NCBI GenBank assembly: GCA_030077755.1
Contig: JAQJZZ010000008.1
Location: forward strand, 3,224,001-3,288,000
Origin: Filosporella fistucella
Taxonomy: Eukaryota; Ascomycota; Leotiomycetes; Helotiales
Direction: 5' to 3'
DNA: 64,000 nt
Shown here: one piece after another, positions 46,839-57,040 of the stretch
How positions within the stretch are numbered: the stretch's first letter is position 1
Layout of the letters: the number at the start of each line of letters is the position of its first letter
Notes under the pieces: generated by a model
What the model was told of the DNA's origin: nothing
What the model saw: only the letters and a program-made list of their open reading frames with translations
Databases searched by the model: none
Position numbers and translations under genes: made by a program

Positions 46839-48888
46839 ATGTTCTCTTCAACGGAAACTCGAGATATACCACATGTTGATCTCTTGACTTGGTGTTTTGG
46901 CAACACCGAGTATGACCTTGACAAGCCTGTGAGTATTCTCTACCTGCTCTCAACCATTCATACAGTACTGATGGATATTAGCTCCTCATCGATGCAGAAA
47001 ACCCCTCAAACAGCATCTCCCACATACAGGCAAAGACATCCATTCGCAAGATGGTTGCAGGTCTTCACGCCATGGGTTTGAAGTCGGGAGACAGTGTATG
47101 CCTTCACTCTTTCAACAACGTAAGTTTCAAGCTAAAAACTAGTTTATACCGTTCCTTCTGATTGCGTAAAGATATCATATCCATTATTGTACCTTGCTGT
47201 TATCGGTGCAGGAGGGCGCTTCGTTGGTTCAAATCCTGCCTATACGAAAGATGAATTGAGCCACCTTTTCAATGTTTCAGAGGCCAAGTTTCTAGTTGTC
47301 GAGCCCGAACTAGTAAACAACATCCTGGCTGCTACAGAAGAATCAAATGTTCCAGCAGAGAATATCTTGATCTTCAACACCGATGCTCGGGTCTGCCCTG
47401 ATGGATTCAGGTCTTGGAATATCCTCTTCGATCACGGGGAGAAGAATTGGGTCACATTCGACGATGAGACTACAGCAAAGACAACCACTGCAGCGCTGCT
47501 TTCTACCAGTGGGACAACAGGACTGCCGAAAGCTGCTGAAATCTCCCATTTCGCACAGGTCGCGCAAAGCGTGATCTTGTACGATTCGAAGGACAAACAG
47601 TACACTGTTCGTGATTCTTCTTGTGCTTCTATGCACTTGCTGACGAGTAATAGGTTGCCAGATTGTTGTGTCTGCCTCAATTCCATGCCTTCGCCGCGCC
47701 ATTGTCCCACATTGCTCCACTCCGAGAGGGACACCCTACATACGTGATGAAGCGTTATAACGCTGAGACATTCCTCGACTATATCAAACAGTACTCCATC
47801 ACCGAGACTCCCATGGCCCCTCCCATTGTCCTCAACATCCTCAACTCATCAAGCTCTCGTCAAAAGTGCCTGGAGTCGTTGAGATTTGTCTGGGTTGCTG
47901 GTGCACCACTCGAGGCTGTTATTCAGAAGCGGCTGATCGATATTTCCCACCCTGATGCCGTCATGACGCAGTGCTGGGGAATGACCGAGTTAGGTTGGGG
48001 AATCACTATACATCATCCAGAAAGTGACGACACTGGAAGTATTGGCAGATTGCTCCCTAATACCCAAGCTATGTAAGGCACTAACACAACATTGTACCAG
48101 AAGCCCAAACTGATAGCAAACAGGATCATTGACGATTCCGGTAATGAGCTTCACGAGAATTCCGCACGAGGAGAAATCTTGTTCAAGAGCCCGTCCATGA
48201 TGATTGGGTATCTCAAGAACCAAGAAGCTACCGATAATACGATTATCGATGGTTGGCTCCATACCGGAGACATTGGATACCAGATGGATGGAAAGTGGTA
48301 CATTGTCGACAGAGTTAAGGTCCGTTATAAACATTTCTGTTGGGGTCTTACTAAAATTCTCAGGATTTGATTAAAGTTCGCGGCTGGCAAGTTTCGCCGG
48401 CTGAACTCGAAGCGTGCCTACTTACACATCCTTCTGTCGTCGATGCCGCTGTTATTGGTGTTGACTTCCAAAACGGTCATGGCGAAGTACCTCGCGCATA
48501 TGTTGTGGTTACTCCCGGGGCCGAGGAAACTGTCCGCTCCAAGGATATCCAAGAGTATCTAGGCTCTCGTCTCGCGAAGTACAAGGCCCTTGTTGGTGGA
48601 GTTCTCTTTGTCAATGACATTCCTAAGAGCCCTACTGGGAAGATTCTCAAGAAGTTGCTCCGTGAGCAAGCAAAGCGTGAGATCGACGACACACTGTTCA
48701 TTAACAAGACTCTAGAGGCTTTGATTGAGAAAGTAGACAACGAGGGGAATGGCTTGCAATATCCTCTGGGTGAGCTTACTATCGATGAGAAGGAACAAGG
48801 GCAAATAATCTCCACCGCAGAGGTCGAAGAAGCTGGACAGGGCGACAATCATGATTATACGGCACCAAAGGAAGTCAGTCAATCATGA
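46839..48888 (+). CDS. 4-coumarate-CoA-ligase-like acyl-adenylating enzyme (ANL superfamily)
   Basis: Six exons: 46839-46928, 46982-47119, 47172-47606, 47654-48072, 48124-48319 and 48364-48888; 600 aa. Introns are 44-53 nt and every phase closes. ANL core motifs occur in order: LLSTSGTTGLPKA (ATP-binding loop, about residue 184), CWGMTELGWG (A5), GWLHTGDIGY (A7), KVRGWQVSPAELEA (hinge and A8) and PKSPTGKILKK with the catalytic lysine. Such enzymes activate a carboxylate as acyl-AMP and pass it to CoA. After the catalytic lysine there is an unusual ~80-residue acidic C-terminal extension, ending EVSQS, so there is no peroxisomal SKL-type signal although many fungal 4CL-like proteins have one. 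The substrate is unknown. It lies head-to-tail with the FAD oxidase 1 kb downstream. Confidence 0.93.
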
Positions 48889-49928
48889 ATGGTAATTGCA
48901 ATGGCACGGAGTTTATATCAAGTTTAACACAATAGGCTATAGTCATATTGTTTCTAAGATCCACTCCACTTTGTCATTACACGTCTATCATAGCACTTTC
49001 GCATACTAGCATAGGTAGCTCGCGATCATAAAATTGATCTTCCGATATCCTCTCTCTTCCCGTGACCTGGCATTGAAGTTTAATCGCTCGTGAGTTGTAA
49101 GCAATCTCGTTCACCAATTCGGTCCGTATCGGGTTTTTAATTTCGAAAATAGTTGGAGAAGGTGATAGAAATGTAATTTGTTCATACTAGATTTCCCTGA
49201 ATTCCCCTGATCATATGTGAGCCTTTGCGATATTATTGTCGGAATTGTATCGGATGTCCAAAATGGGAACACTTATACGACGCTACGATAGGTACGAAAT
49301 ACGAGTGGCGTTCAGGGACCATAGGTAGGTAGGTTCGGTAGGTACAGAACACCTAGGTAATGCGGGGAATACTCGCTTAAGGCGTGGCAACATCCACAAC
49401 GTCTCCCTTTCCGTCTCCTTAAACTTGTCCATGGTTGTCGCCAGCTTTTCCTTTGACATTGAAACAATACTCCCAGTAAGGTTGGATAGCATACGGTTGG
49501 GCCTTGGTATTGTTTGCCGGAATGAGTTCAGTAGTCATTCCATGAAATCGATGATGGAGAATGGAGATCTGAGTTGCTATGCCCCTGGAGAAAAAATGTG
49601 TTCGTACAGGACTTCTTAATCTAGGTAAGTATACTTGAATACGAGATACGACATTCTTGATGGGTATGCTTGTGGAATTGTCAATTGTGGGCTGCGGCAC
49701 TTGGATGCAATGTGTTTGGATATTCTCCGAGAATCCCGTCAGGTACGAGCTCCTGCTCGGTAGACAACTTTTTGATTCTAATGCATTGTCTAGGAAGCGA
49801 CATCATGGCTGTTTTGAGACCTCAATGGCAACCTATCTCCTAGCAAGTAGGATATATAAAGTACTGGATATGTCCCTTCAAGCCTCCTCGCTCTCACAGC
49901 TCATCCACGCTCGCTCGAGCTCGCCATC
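48889..49928. other. 1.0-kb intergenic region with a TAGG repeat
   Basis: No gene is supportable; the small frames on both strands have no domain. A short TAGGTAGGTAGG run (49322-49333) recurs in degenerate form just after it. The last ~100 bp, containing GGATATATAAAGTACTGG near 49850, resemble a TATA box followed by the start of the FAD oxidase transcript. Confidence 0.5.
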
Positions 49929-51775
49929 ATGAACACTTTCCTCAATCTCCTCGTGCTTCCCACCATTTTCGCGGCATCGACATTTCCATCCTGCAAAAAT
50001 ACCCCTCTTGATTCAACATGGCCATCGGTAGCAGAATGGCGTTCTTTGAATTCTTCCCTTGCCGGAGCTCTAATCAAAGCCTCACCAGCTGCGTCGTCAT
50101 GTTACGCTGGCAACCCATTCAATTCCACGATCCCGTGCGACTTAGTCGCAGCAAATTGGACTTTGACAGAATTTCACGCCGCTTTGCCAGAGTCTGTTGA
50201 TTCGCCCCTCTATGCGAACGACTCTTGCTTGCCACCCGGAGCTCAGGGATATAGTGAGCAGAGAGGATGTAGTATTGGTGGACTGCCGCAATATATCGTG
50301 AACGCTACGACAGAAGAACAGATTGTTACAGCTGTCACTTGGGCTGTGGAGAGAAATATCAGGATTGTGGTGAAGGGAACTGGACATGATTTGAATGGGA
50401 GGTAAGCGCATTCTCATACTTCTTCAGAGATGCTTCTTGCTAACATTCAAACAGGTCCAGCGGCGCATACTCCCTCTCCATATGGACACACAACTTTCAA
50501 GGAATACATTTCGATTCACAATGGCCAATTCCAGGCTCAAACCGCACAGCAGATGTCGTGATAGCGGGCAGCGGAAATAACTGGCTTCGAATGTACACCG
50601 CAGCGGAAGCGGCTGGAAAAGCTGTTGTAGGTGGAGGAGCCAACACAGTCGGTCTGGGAGGATTCATCCAAGGAGGTGGCCATGGTCCGCTGTCTAGCCA
50701 CTATGGACTGGCTGCTGATCAGATTCACCAAGCGCGAGTCGTTACCACCACTGGGCAAATTCTCATAGCGAACGCAGTGCAAAATCAGGATTTACTCTGG
50801 GCGATTCGAGGAGGGGGTGCAGGACAGTATGGAATCGTCACGGAATACGTGCTAAACACCTATTCAGCACCAAGTAGTACGGTTCTGGGCGAATTGTCAG
50901 TCGTTACGAATGGAACTGATGACTCGAGTGTCGCAGCTGCTTGGAAAGCTCTAGCTGCCGCTGTGACAGGTCTCCCAGATCTGATGGACGCCGGTCTAGC
51001 CGGTTTGATGTCTGTAATTGGCGGAGCTCGCACAGGCGGCCCCTTGACTTTTTCTAACAGTTTATTTGGATACAACATGACAGCCACAGACATGGAATCC
51101 ATCGTTGCTCCCATTATGGCCAAAATCAAAGCTGAAGCAGGCAATGACTCGTCGATATCCATCTCTTTTCCAACTCCCACCGAATACCCGAACTTCACTT
51201 CCATGTTCCACGCTCTCAATCCTCCCAGTACCCATGGTCCAGCTGGACTTGGCTCGATGATGTCAAGTCGTCTTCTAGGACGAGATCACCTTTCCAATTT
51301 ACCCCAAGAAACACTGATATCTTATCTCCAACGAGCAATCCAAAGTCAAGCTGGTGGTGACGGCTACATGATATTCGGCATGCAAGGAGGAAACGGCCCA
51401 GCAAACGTACCTTTAGAAATGAGAGGCGCATTACATTCCTCATGGCGCACAGCATATCTTCATGCCATCACCATGGGAGCTTCTATTGATGCTACGGCTG
51501 ATCCGCAGACGGCTCTTGACTCGGCGGCAATGTGGACTGAGGAAACTAAGGAGAGTCTATGGACGGAATGGGCGCCGGAGATGGGTTCGTATATGAATGA
51601 GGCCAATCCATTCAATAAGGGGTTCAAGAAAGACTATTATGGAGATAGCTATGAAGGGCTGAAGGTGGTGAAGGAGAAGTATGATCCGAGTGAGAGCTTG
51701 TTTGTACTTTCTGGAGTGGGGAGTGATGGGTGGGAGTACAATTTAAGGGCGGGGAAGTTGTGTAGAGTTGGGTAG
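49929..51775 (+). CDS. secreted FAD-linked oxidoreductase (berberine-bridge-enzyme-like)
   Basis: Two exons, 49929-50401 and 50455-51775 (53-nt intron), 597 aa. The N-terminus MNTFLNLLVLPTIFAASTF is a signal peptide, and the N-terminal half carries cysteines and N-glycosylation sites suited to secretion. The FAD_binding_4 (PCMH) domain shows IRIVVKGTGHDLNG, where His153 is the likely covalent flavin attachment site by analogy with 6-hydroxynicotine oxidase, and ANTVGLGGFIQGGGHGPLS. The equivalent of the second, cysteinyl, attachment in bicovalent enzymes is not a cysteine here. The BBE-type C-terminus is present (near ESLFVLSGVGSDGWEY). These enzymes oxidise alcohols, sugars or alkaloid-like substrates using O2. 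The fungal paralogue group is large and the substrate is not predictable. Confidence 0.93.
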
Positions 51776-52213
51776 AGACTGACTCTTTTTTTTTCAATCA
51801 GAGAATGGAAGTACAAGAGAAAAAGAAACAATCCTTCCCGATCTCACCCCGATATCACCTCGATCTGAATGGTATTTCTACAATTTGTTCCGCCGAAACC
51901 ATATCTCACAAGAACCCTCATTCTCAAACAACAGTTTTCTGATTGTTCCTTCACAGCCCCTTCTGATTCACGGATATCTTAAGTGGGAAGTATTCTGCCT
52001 CGGATAGCCGACTACCTGAGTCAATGCCTGAGTAAGAGGTATAAAAGATTCCAGTATCAATGCATCTTGCATCCACAACATCAGTCATCAATCTTAAGAG
52101 TCCTTGGACTTAAGGCGTTGTTACCTCAGCACTACTCCTCACAAGAACTACAGTCTTCCTCAGACATATCATAAGGTGTTTTAGAGGTCGGCTTTTGAGA
52201 AGGGCGGAACAGG
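51776..52213. promoter_or_regulatory. promoter of the first SANT-like gene, TATA at 52040-52047
   Basis: A clean TATA element in the context GAGGTATAAAAG ends at 52047, about 170 bp before the ATG. The same 12-mer occurs upstream of another member of the local array (56633-56644). Confidence 0.55.
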
Positions 52214-52450
52214 ATGCGTCGCGACTGGACAATCGAAGACTATACGTTATTGGTGAAGTTGGCGAAGGAAAACCCATGGGATCGTAGACGTTCCGAGTGG
52301 GACAGAGATCGCTGGATGCATGTTGAAAAAGAGTTCAATTTGCAGACTAGAGGCTGCAAGCACAAGTGGCAGGCTTTGGAGCGTCGATACCGCGAGATTA
52401 ATAGCAAAAAGCCAGCAGGTAGTACAATACTCTCTGGAAACACCTCTTGA
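52214..52450 (+). CDS. small SANT/Myb-like protein (array member A)
   Basis: A 78-codon frame from a good ATG. Residues 5-62 resemble a single SANT/Myb-like three-helix domain: helix 1 WTIEDYTLLVKLAKENP, then a W-rich loop, helix 2 WMHVEKEFNLQTRG and helix 3 CKHKWQALERRYREIN with its characteristic aromatic residues. Such domains bind DNA or histone tails. The reading frame ends soon after, at TGA 52448, just past a splice-donor-like GTAGTA (52426). The neighbouring frame at 52523-53005 looks like the rest of the protein, but I cannot join them in phase, so the gene is either badly modelled or broken. Assignment is by pattern of hydrophobic and aromatic residues, not by a known family. Confidence 0.45.
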   Translation: MRRDWTIEDYTLLVKLAKENPWDRRRSEWDRDRWMHVEKEFNLQTRGCKHKWQALERRYREINSKKPAGSTILSGNTS

Positions 52451-52522
52451 AGACCACAAGTAAGACTAATTCTACTTCAAAAATTAATTTACTGGCCGTA
52501 TCGCAATAACGACAGGTGGACC

Positions 52523-53005
52523 TTGCAAAGTCAGAACACTGGCATTCTGAAGCCTCTGGTCCGGAGGCTCAAGCAAAGACAAGACAACCTCCTGCCAAAA
52601 ACACCAATGCCTTCTTCAAATACTCCTCCGCCTCCAAACCTGCGGAAGCTTTTTGTGAGAACCAAAACGGCAGCAAGAGCTAAAAAATCGCCGGAGCCAG
52701 TATCTAAAGAACCAGAAGTCAATCCCCAGCCAGAAAACGTGCAAAGTAAGGACGAACACGGTAACCCAATTGGTCTGGTGTTAGCTATGCAACTAAGCAT
52801 TGCTGACCCCAAATCTAACCATGAGCGTCAATCAAGGAAAAGCTTACATCCAATTCTGGGAATAGGTGTCAATGATGACGAATATGCCTTACCACCATTT
52901 CTCCTAATCGAATCTCTTCCAGATACAAGCCTCCTACCGATTTGGGATCATATGCATAGTCGCATGAATCCTTACGAGAAGGGATCCGAGTCCGGGGTGA
53001 TGTAG
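52523..53005 (+). CDS. possible 3' part of SANT-like gene A
   Basis: Open for 160 codons with no ATG at its start (the first codon used is TTG) and an AG acceptor-like site at 52511-52515 immediately upstream, so it is probably an internal or terminal exon. Composition is that of a disordered regulatory tail: basic and proline-rich (PKTPMPSSNTPPPPN, TKTAARAKKSPEP), then a hydrophobic terminal segment (LPPFLLIESLPDTSLLPIW). No known domain. Joining it to the preceding SANT frame would need an exon end in phase 2, which I do not find; a small indel or an intron I missed could explain it. Confidence 0.35.
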   Translation: MQSQNTGILKPLVRRLKQRQDNLLPKTPMPSSNTPPPPNLRKLFVRTKTAARAKKSPEPVSKEPEVNPQPENVQSKDEHGNPIGLVLAMQLSIADPKSNHERQSRKSLHPILGIGVNDDEYALPPFLLIESLPDTSLLPIWDHMHSRMNPYEKGSESGVM

Positions 53006-53316
53006 AAATGTCGAGGTCATTATCATCGGGATGCAATGTACCTTTTCAGGCGTGGTGAGGAGGCTTTGTTTATTATATAATTGTAGTAGCATGGATTTAT
53101 GAGGAATATTTCTGAGCGGACAGTGCCAAACCCATTTGGAACTTCTGAATCTAATCTGGAAAGTGTTGATGATTCTAAACTTCAATTTTCAAACTTACTC
53201 AAGATACTTTGTTTGCAACCCACATTTTTTACGAGAACACTTCAAAAGTACACTAGCATCACATCTCATCTGACTGCCGGCCCCTCGAGTGACAGTCCTA
53301 GCAGGGAACATACAAT

Positions 53317-53955
53317 ATGCCTGGAGATAATTGGAGCAAAAATGACAAGGATTTATTGCTTCAACTAGACCTTGAATTGTCACGAACCTTTCTGGAACAG
53401 AAACAGAGGCCCCAGTAGAGCTACAAGATCAAACTTAGGGAATTATTCAATAAGAAGACTCAAGGATCAACACGCACAATACATAGCATTAACAAACAGC
53501 TACGACAGTACAATTGGAAGGGTCCAGAAGGACACCACCAGCAACAGTTTAATGATGAAGTCGCCTCTCCCAGCAATGACTATCATTTACCTTCACCCAA
53601 AGTCAATGCGAGTCACAGCAACAATTGATACAAGGAGACTTCATTATATCACAACTACCAAGATCCATCTCTCATGCTGCTGATTCACCACCTAATACAT
53701 CCCAAAATGTCACCCAATATACATCCAGTTCCACAGCGGCATAGGCTGCACTCATACATAGCTAGAAGAGACAACATCGCGACCAAATTTCTGAGCATCA
53801 CTCAAGAAACAGCTGCTGGAGCTCCGGCACTTTCGATGACTCAGGCAGTCAAACACGCCAATCTTTCCCCGTCTATACGACTGAACGCACTGAATCACAT
53901 TATTCAAAATCTTGGATTGGGCCCTAGAGCGAGGACTTTGCCAGACCCCAGATAG
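53317..53955 (+). pseudogene. SANT/Myb-like array member B with two in-frame stops
   Basis: One reading frame runs 213 codons from ATG 53317 to a TAG at 53953-53955, interrupted by only two stops: TAG at 53416-53418 and TGA at 53626-53628. Before the first stop is helix 1 (NWSKNDKDLLLQLDLELSR); after it, still in frame, come helix 2 (YKIKLRELFNKKTQG) and helix 3 (TRTIHSINKQLRQYNWKG) followed by HHQQQF. This matches member C closely in layout, where helix 3 is followed by WRKSSGQAQQQN. The stops fall between helices and in the tail, so the frame is recognisable as a relic, or a product made by readthrough. I found no intron that would remove either stop and keep the frame. Confidence 0.45.
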
Positions 53956-54626
53956 AAAATGACTACCAGGTCCCTGATCAATAATCACGGTTTTAGTGGT
54001 GAAGATATAAATATAGCTCCGTTAGCTTCCGACCCGAGAGGCATACCCAGCTCATAAATCAAAATCAAATACTCAGACAAAGAATATCGCAGTTTAAAGT
54101 CCTTCTTTCTGCCTAACAAATCGACACCTACGTCTTCGAGGTTGCTTCACCTAGAAAGGCCGATCACCCGAAGCAATGAAATGCTTTCAATGCATGAGTT
54201 ACGCTTTGAACAGTTTGGATTAAAAGTGGAGTGGTGTTGTTGCCGGTCAACAAATCATGTAATTGACGGCATGAATTTATTTGCAATCGATTTGGAAAGG
54301 AACCCTTCTATGTTCTGAACCTCTTTCTATGGCAAACGAAAAGGCAAGTAAATGTGTCTTGCACTTAACCAAAATTCCCAAAAACCTAAATGCTGAGTAT
54401 ATCCAAGTCAAGATAATTGGCCTTTTCTCCATCACAATACAAGAAAAATAAGCTTCTCACTTCCTACGTAGAACTTTTCCTTGCTAGAGAGCTTAAGTAT
54501 TATATTATGCAGATATACATAGCATAAGTATTGATAGACATTACTACTCATAGTATAAAGGCAAGAAAGAATTATGTAAATCATGACTAAGGCGAGATAG
54601 ATTAGAGGAGTTCTTATAAATAGCTG

Positions 54627-54730
54627 TTATGTATATTTTGTCCTGCGATGTAGCGATGAATCTCTACGATTCACGCACATGTGCAACAAGTTCGAGTGAA
54701 TCTAATATGTCGAACTATTACATTAGACGA
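54627..54730 (+). repeat. direct repeat, copy 1
   Basis: Begins TTATGTATATTTTGTCCTG and ends CATTAGACGA. It shares with copy 2 the blocks TAGCGAT/CAGCGAT, ATGATTCA-like, AACAAGTTCGA(G/A)TGAATCT and ATATGTCGAA followed by CATTAGACGA. An internal palindrome (TCTAAT...ATTAGA) is also common to both. Confidence 0.65.
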
Positions 54731-54784
54731 ACCTCACTCAAGACTATTGCGGGATAGTTTAGACATTTTGCAACAACAAGATTT

Positions 54785-54924
54785 ATGTGTATTGCGTCCA
54801 AAATGTCCTGTTGTGCAGCGATCAGGATCCATGATTCATACTTGTGTGTAACAAGTTCGAATGAATCTGATATGGCGGTACACACAAGCGTGAATCTGAT
54901 ATGTCGAATCATCACATTAGACGA
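54785..54924 (+). repeat. direct repeat, copy 2 (with an internal duplication)
   Basis: Second copy of the segment at 54627. It is longer because GAATCTGATATG is duplicated inside it (about 54862 and 54892). It ends 8 bp before the TATA box of member C. Confidence 0.65.
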
Positions 54925-55114
54925 AGAGTGTGTATAAAGGCTTTTTGCTGCAAAACAATCTTTTTTCCAACAACTCCAAATACCGATCTCCCAGCTTCTT
55001 CAGATGACAAAACCACTCTCTACTTTCCACAAAATAGCACGTGTTGCACGAGCTTTGCCGACCATACTCGAAAAAACCATCCTCTCCGATTCCAACCTCA
55101 CGCTATATTAAATC

Positions 55115-55909
55115 ATGGACAAAATAACTCCAGTTTCGCAATTCTGGACTGAAGAACAAGACATTCTGTTGCAGCGAGTACACTCTGAAATGCCTAGCCT
55201 TCCCCCTGACAGAGTTAGCCGGCCCCCTGGCTACATGAAAGTTCTTACAGAAAAATTCAATGCAAGATCTGGGAGAGAAAAACGCAGCCAGGCTAGCCTT
55301 GTACACCGTCTCAAATTATTTGAATGGAGAAAATCGTCAGGGCAAGCTCAACAGCAAAATATGGAAGTCAACTCTGGCAGGCAACACAGCAGCTCGGTAT
55401 CTACAGCACAGAAAATTCGCCGTTCTGGAACACACTTCAAGCAAAATGTGTGTCCTCCACCAAATTCTCGTGGACGATTCACTGGAAATGAGGAGACTAC
55501 AATCAACAACTTCCGCGAAAAAGAGGACGACTTGATGTCAACGGAGGATCTCAATGGAAACGATCAACATGACTTTGCATTATCGAACGGTCGTCGATCT
55601 GCAGCTCCTAGTCCAGAGCCACCAGTAGTTGGGCCACAACCTGGTCAACAAAACACATCCACCTCCGTACTAGCCCTACAGCCAAGCAGCATTTTATTTT
55701 CTTCGGAGAAGAAGAGAAAGACTCGGATATCACCAGAGCTCATCGCTCCAATTGCCAAGAAGCTCAGGGCCATACCCGAAACGCATGAAAATCCGGTTGG
55801 TTCTCTCGCAACAGTGGAAACAAGCAAACGACGTCTTCTCGGAAATCGGGCTGAACCTAGTGCATCTAGAGCCTTTGAACGACCTTCATATCGGAAGCAT
55901 GGCACCTAA
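55115..55909 (+). CDS. SANT/Myb-like protein (array member C), apparently intact
   Basis: A single exon of 264 aa from ATG 55115, preceded by a TATA box at 54933-54940. Residues 10-75 fit one SANT/Myb-like domain: helix 1 FWTEEQDILLQRVHSEMP, helix 2 GYMKVLTEKFNARSGR, helix 3 SQASLVHRLKLFEWRK. The rest is a disordered tail rich in Q, S, N, P and charged residues, with a basic cluster SSEKKRKTRISPELIAPIAK that may be a nuclear-localisation signal, and KRRLLGNRAEP near the end. No other domain. It is most likely a lineage-specific DNA- or chromatin-binding protein; that function is inference from fold pattern. It is the best preserved copy in the array. Confidence 0.58.
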   Translation: MDKITPVSQFWTEEQDILLQRVHSEMPSLPPDRVSRPPGYMKVLTEKFNARSGREKRSQASLVHRLKLFEWRKSSGQAQQQNMEVNSGRQHSSSVSTAQKIRRSGTHFKQNVCPPPNSRGRFTGNEETTINNFREKEDDLMSTEDLNGNDQHDFALSNGRRSAAPSPEPPVVGPQPGQQNTSTSVLALQPSSILFSSEKKRKTRISPELIAPIAKKLRAIPETHENPVGSLATVETSKRRLLGNRAEPSASRAFERPSYRKHGT

Positions 55910-56798
55910 GAGCAATCAGAACTTCTGACAGTGCCAGAAAACAACGGGTTCTTCAAACCGACAACACATCAAACTTGTCAATATCCACTGGTTGCCGGCA
56001 AAGCTAGTAGGGTTTACGATGTTGTGGGGTCAGTTGGAAATGGTGATCTCAACTGAGAAATCAGGGAGGCTTCTTGGTAATTTGGAAACATAGTCTAGCT
56101 TGCTTGACTTTTCCTCTGCGATATGTACTTTAGAGAGGTCTTAGCATGGATTCAATAGAGCAAGGGGTTGAAATTCATATAGTTGAGAGTCCTGGAGCTA
56201 TGGGGATTTTTCTGCTTGAACCCTTCATTGAACTTGGGAATACTCGTCCCGAATTTCATAGCTTAACGCACATTCTGCATTTTAACTTCTCCAGCGATGT
56301 TACTCTCCAGGTAATGTCAACTTCTGATCAGGGATTACCAACTCACCCAATATTGCTTCCAAATTCTCCGCGTGGGTACCATTCATAGCATCAAATATAT
56401 GGTTTGCTTACAAGTTAGTTACGGGCTACATGAATCATGTTCTAATTCACAAAGTGACAAAAGTTGCAAGAAAGAGAATCAATAAAAATTTTATTCTCTG
56501 AAACTGCCCCTTCTATATAGAATGCTTGCATCCGATGAGATCCATCCCTTCATATCGAGTTTCATGATTCACAAGCAAGTGTAGTCTATTGAAAAGCGTC
56601 CTATGTATTAAGCTTGGGAATCATTGTAGCATGAGGTATAAAAGCTTTTCAACATGGTCACTTTCTCGATTTACAAATATAGGCATTCAAGAATCAATCT
56701 TCCAAACTTCTCTGACTTTTATCTCCTCTTTAGCGATACACCAAGGAAAAGACCTTTCTACTCCATCCGCTATCAGTGTGCTCGACCCCTTTGAAAGA
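55910..56798. other. intergenic region with TATA promoter of array member D
   Basis: No supportable gene; an 80-codon frame (56146-56388) has no domain. GAGGTATAAAAG at 56633-56644 is the same 12-mer as upstream of member A. Confidence 0.5.
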
Positions 56799-57040
56799 AT
56801 GACAGGTTCTCCCTGGAATGAAGATGAATATCGACTGCTTGATGGGACCATATCTAGACAAACGTTTTCCGAATTCCAAGGTGGGAAAGGGACCAAAAGA
56901 AGTGGGTACCGTTTACTTGCCTAGTCTATGTCAAAAGTATCTGAGGCGAGAACGTATGATGCCAAGACAATTGAAATCAATTTTTTGCGTTGAGGCAACT
57001 AAGTCAACATTATCGCCGGAGGAGAAATCTGGGGCCTCAT
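56799..57040 (+). pseudogene. SANT/Myb-like array member D (frameshifted)
   Basis: From ATG 56799 the frame reads SPWNEDEYRLLDGTISRQ, a SANT helix 1, and stops at 56922-56924. The continuation of the fold is found in the other two frames: helix 2-like VYLPSLCQKYLRRERMM in frame +1 (about 56895-56960) and helix 3-like RQLSQHYRRRRN in frame +2 (about 56993-57028), which then runs on into member E. Two small indels would explain this. Introns of 90-110 nt could bridge the first and third frames but would delete helix 2. Probably a decayed or misassembled first domain of a two-domain protein. Confidence 0.35.

Larger units (their letters stand above)
53956..55114. other. AT-rich region with a duplicated promoter-like segment
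   Basis: No gene is supportable. The 3' half holds two related copies of a segment of about 100-140 bp (54627-54730 and 54785-54924), the second ending just before the TATA element TATAAAGG (54933-54940) of member C. Confidence 0.55.

Noticed and set aside
46839..51775. Secondary-metabolite gene cluster.
   Set aside because: Only one ligase and one oxidase are present; no polyketide synthase, NRPS, terpene cyclase, transporter or pathway regulator lies nearby.
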